Of a stretch of DNA of 6,191 nucleotides, positions 5,924 to 6,191 are shown piece after piece; within the stretch, counting starts at the first letter, position 1, and every line of letters begins with the position of its first letter. A program made the translations under genes and the position numbers. This stretch comes from Rhizobacter sp. GTDB lineage: Bacteria > Pseudomonadota > Gammaproteobacteria > Burkholderiales > Burkholderiaceae_C. The DNA is taken from NCBI GenBank assembly GCA_014380155.1, contig JACMKJ010000477.1, positions 1 through 6,191 on the forward strand. Direction: 5' to 3'. The notes under the pieces were generated by a model. The model did not search any database. It was not told the DNA's origin and was given only the letters and a program-made list of their open reading frames with translations.

Positions 5924-6191
5924 TTAACAGCAGCCCCGCTCCTCCCATGAACAACGTGCCCGCACGCCCCACCCGCATGGCTTCACGCGTGGCCACGCAC
6001 ACCTTGTTCGCTGCCTTGGCCATGCTCGGCGCGTGCGGTGGCAGCGGCGGCGGAGACGCCAGCCCATCGCCCCGACATTATCCTCGACCTGTTCCGGGCG
6101 ACGCGCCCCGACAATGGCGGCGGTGACGGCGGGGTGTCGCAGAGTCCAGGCGATAGCCATCTGCCCGACGGTTTTGCCGTTGCGTTCGGCA
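5924..6191 (-). CDS. Aldo/keto reductase, C-terminal part, with an aberrant C-terminus
   Basis: The frame enters from the right edge and reads AERNGKTVGQ then MAIAWTLRHPAVTAAIVGAR and RPEQVEDNVGAMGWRL. This is the hallmark C-terminal stretch of NAD(P)H-dependent aldo/keto reductases, where the AIVGAR loop helps bind the cofactor phosphate and adenine. These enzymes are soluble TIM-barrel oxidoreductases of about 300-350 aa; their substrate cannot be inferred from this piece. Family resemblance stops after WRL at about 6053. The usual next residues (Ser, then an acidic helix) are replaced by 42 Arg/Cys-rich residues ending at the TAA at 5926-5924. That tail is simply the antisense of a lipoprotein signal-peptide region on the plus strand. 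The gene therefore appears to have lost its natural 3' end by rearrangement, and may or may not still make an active protein. The ATG at 6160 is internal, not a true start. Confidence 0.75.
   Translation of the reverse strand, partial: AERNGKTVGQMAIAWTLRHPAVTAAIVGARRPEQVEDNVGAMGWRLRRRCHRTRRAWPRQRTRCAWPRVKPCGWGVRARCSWEERGCC
5947..6126 (+). pseudogene. Truncated lipoprotein gene (signal peptide and lipobox only)
   Basis: The reading frame gives 59 aa. It starts MNNVPARPTRMASRVATHTL, followed by FAALAMLGACGGSGGGDAS. This is a textbook lipoprotein signal: a basic n-region, a hydrophobic core and the lipobox LGAC with Cys30, then a Gly/Ser linker. Such proteins are lipidated at the Cys and held in the cell envelope. 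After about residue 35 the frame runs antisense through genuine aldo/keto reductase coding sequence and ends at a TGA at 6124-6126, so the mature domain is missing. The start could be ATG 5947 or ATG 5977; the frame is open upstream to 5809, but longer forms would bury the signal peptide. No Shine-Dalgarno is visible before either ATG. What the intact protein did cannot be known from this remnant. Confidence 0.6.
6045..6062. other. Apparent rearrangement junction between a lipoprotein gene and an aldo/keto reductase gene
   Basis: From the left, recognisable lipoprotein coding ends in the Gly/Ser linker (codons around 6034-6060). From the right, recognisable aldo/keto reductase coding ends at Leu, codon 6055-6053. 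The two oppositely oriented fragments meet within a few bases, in a GGC-repeat run (6040-6053). No insertion-sequence ends or target duplications are visible. It may be a natural deletion scar or a chimeric join. Confidence 0.5.

Noticed and set aside
5922..5929. Palindrome TGTTAACA upstream of the lipoprotein fragment
   Set aside because: At eight bases it is short enough to be chance, with no matching site or neighbouring regulator gene.
5472..6023. 183-aa minus-strand open frame overlapping the start of the multi-PAS kinase and the right-hand spacer
   Set aside because: It is out of frame with both the kinase and the aldo/keto reductase, and its translation shows no domain.

Overview
The window is very GC-rich, with strong G/C bias at third codon positions. 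The protein styles also point to a Burkholderiales-type betaproteobacterium, for example the Rubrivivax/Leptothrix/Rhizobacter group. This is an inference from composition and protein style; no rRNA or other taxonomic marker is present.

Layout: (1) At 1-117 on the minus strand is the start of a gene that runs off the left edge and begins with a hydrophobic, membrane-type N-terminus. (2) Divergent from it across about 150 bp is a membrane-anchored sensor histidine kinase (269-1450, plus) with one TM helix, a degenerate PAS-like domain, HisKA and HATPase. (3) Converging on it, with only 4 nt between the stop codons, is a minus-strand pair. A giant soluble kinase of 1210 aa (2138-5770) has about eight PAS-type modules ending in a HisKA_2/HATPase core. 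It is followed 83 nt later by a REC-ANTAR response regulator (1455-2054). (4) After a 176 bp spacer with a plausible minus-strand promoter, the right end holds the 5' end of a lipoprotein gene (plus). It collides head-on at about 6053 with the 3' part of an aldo/keto reductase gene (minus). Both are cut short at the same point, which looks like a deletion or rearrangement scar (or a chimeric join).

How it works together: the minus-strand pair has the architecture of EutW-EutV and PdtaS-PdtaR systems, in which a cytosolic HisKA_2 kinase phosphorylates a REC-ANTAR protein that binds RNA hairpins and controls transcription termination or translation. The many stacked PAS modules suggest integration of several cytoplasmic cues. 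The spacer between the two genes can fold into two small hairpins, one with a six-base loop, which is worth testing as an ANTAR autoregulatory site. The plus-strand kinase has no cognate regulator in the window; whether it also addresses the ANTAR regulator is open.

The window holds no RNA genes, CRISPR arrays, insertion sequences or convincing terminators, and no gene-free stretch longer than 300 bp. I see an interesting multi-sensor signalling locus rather than an entirely new system.
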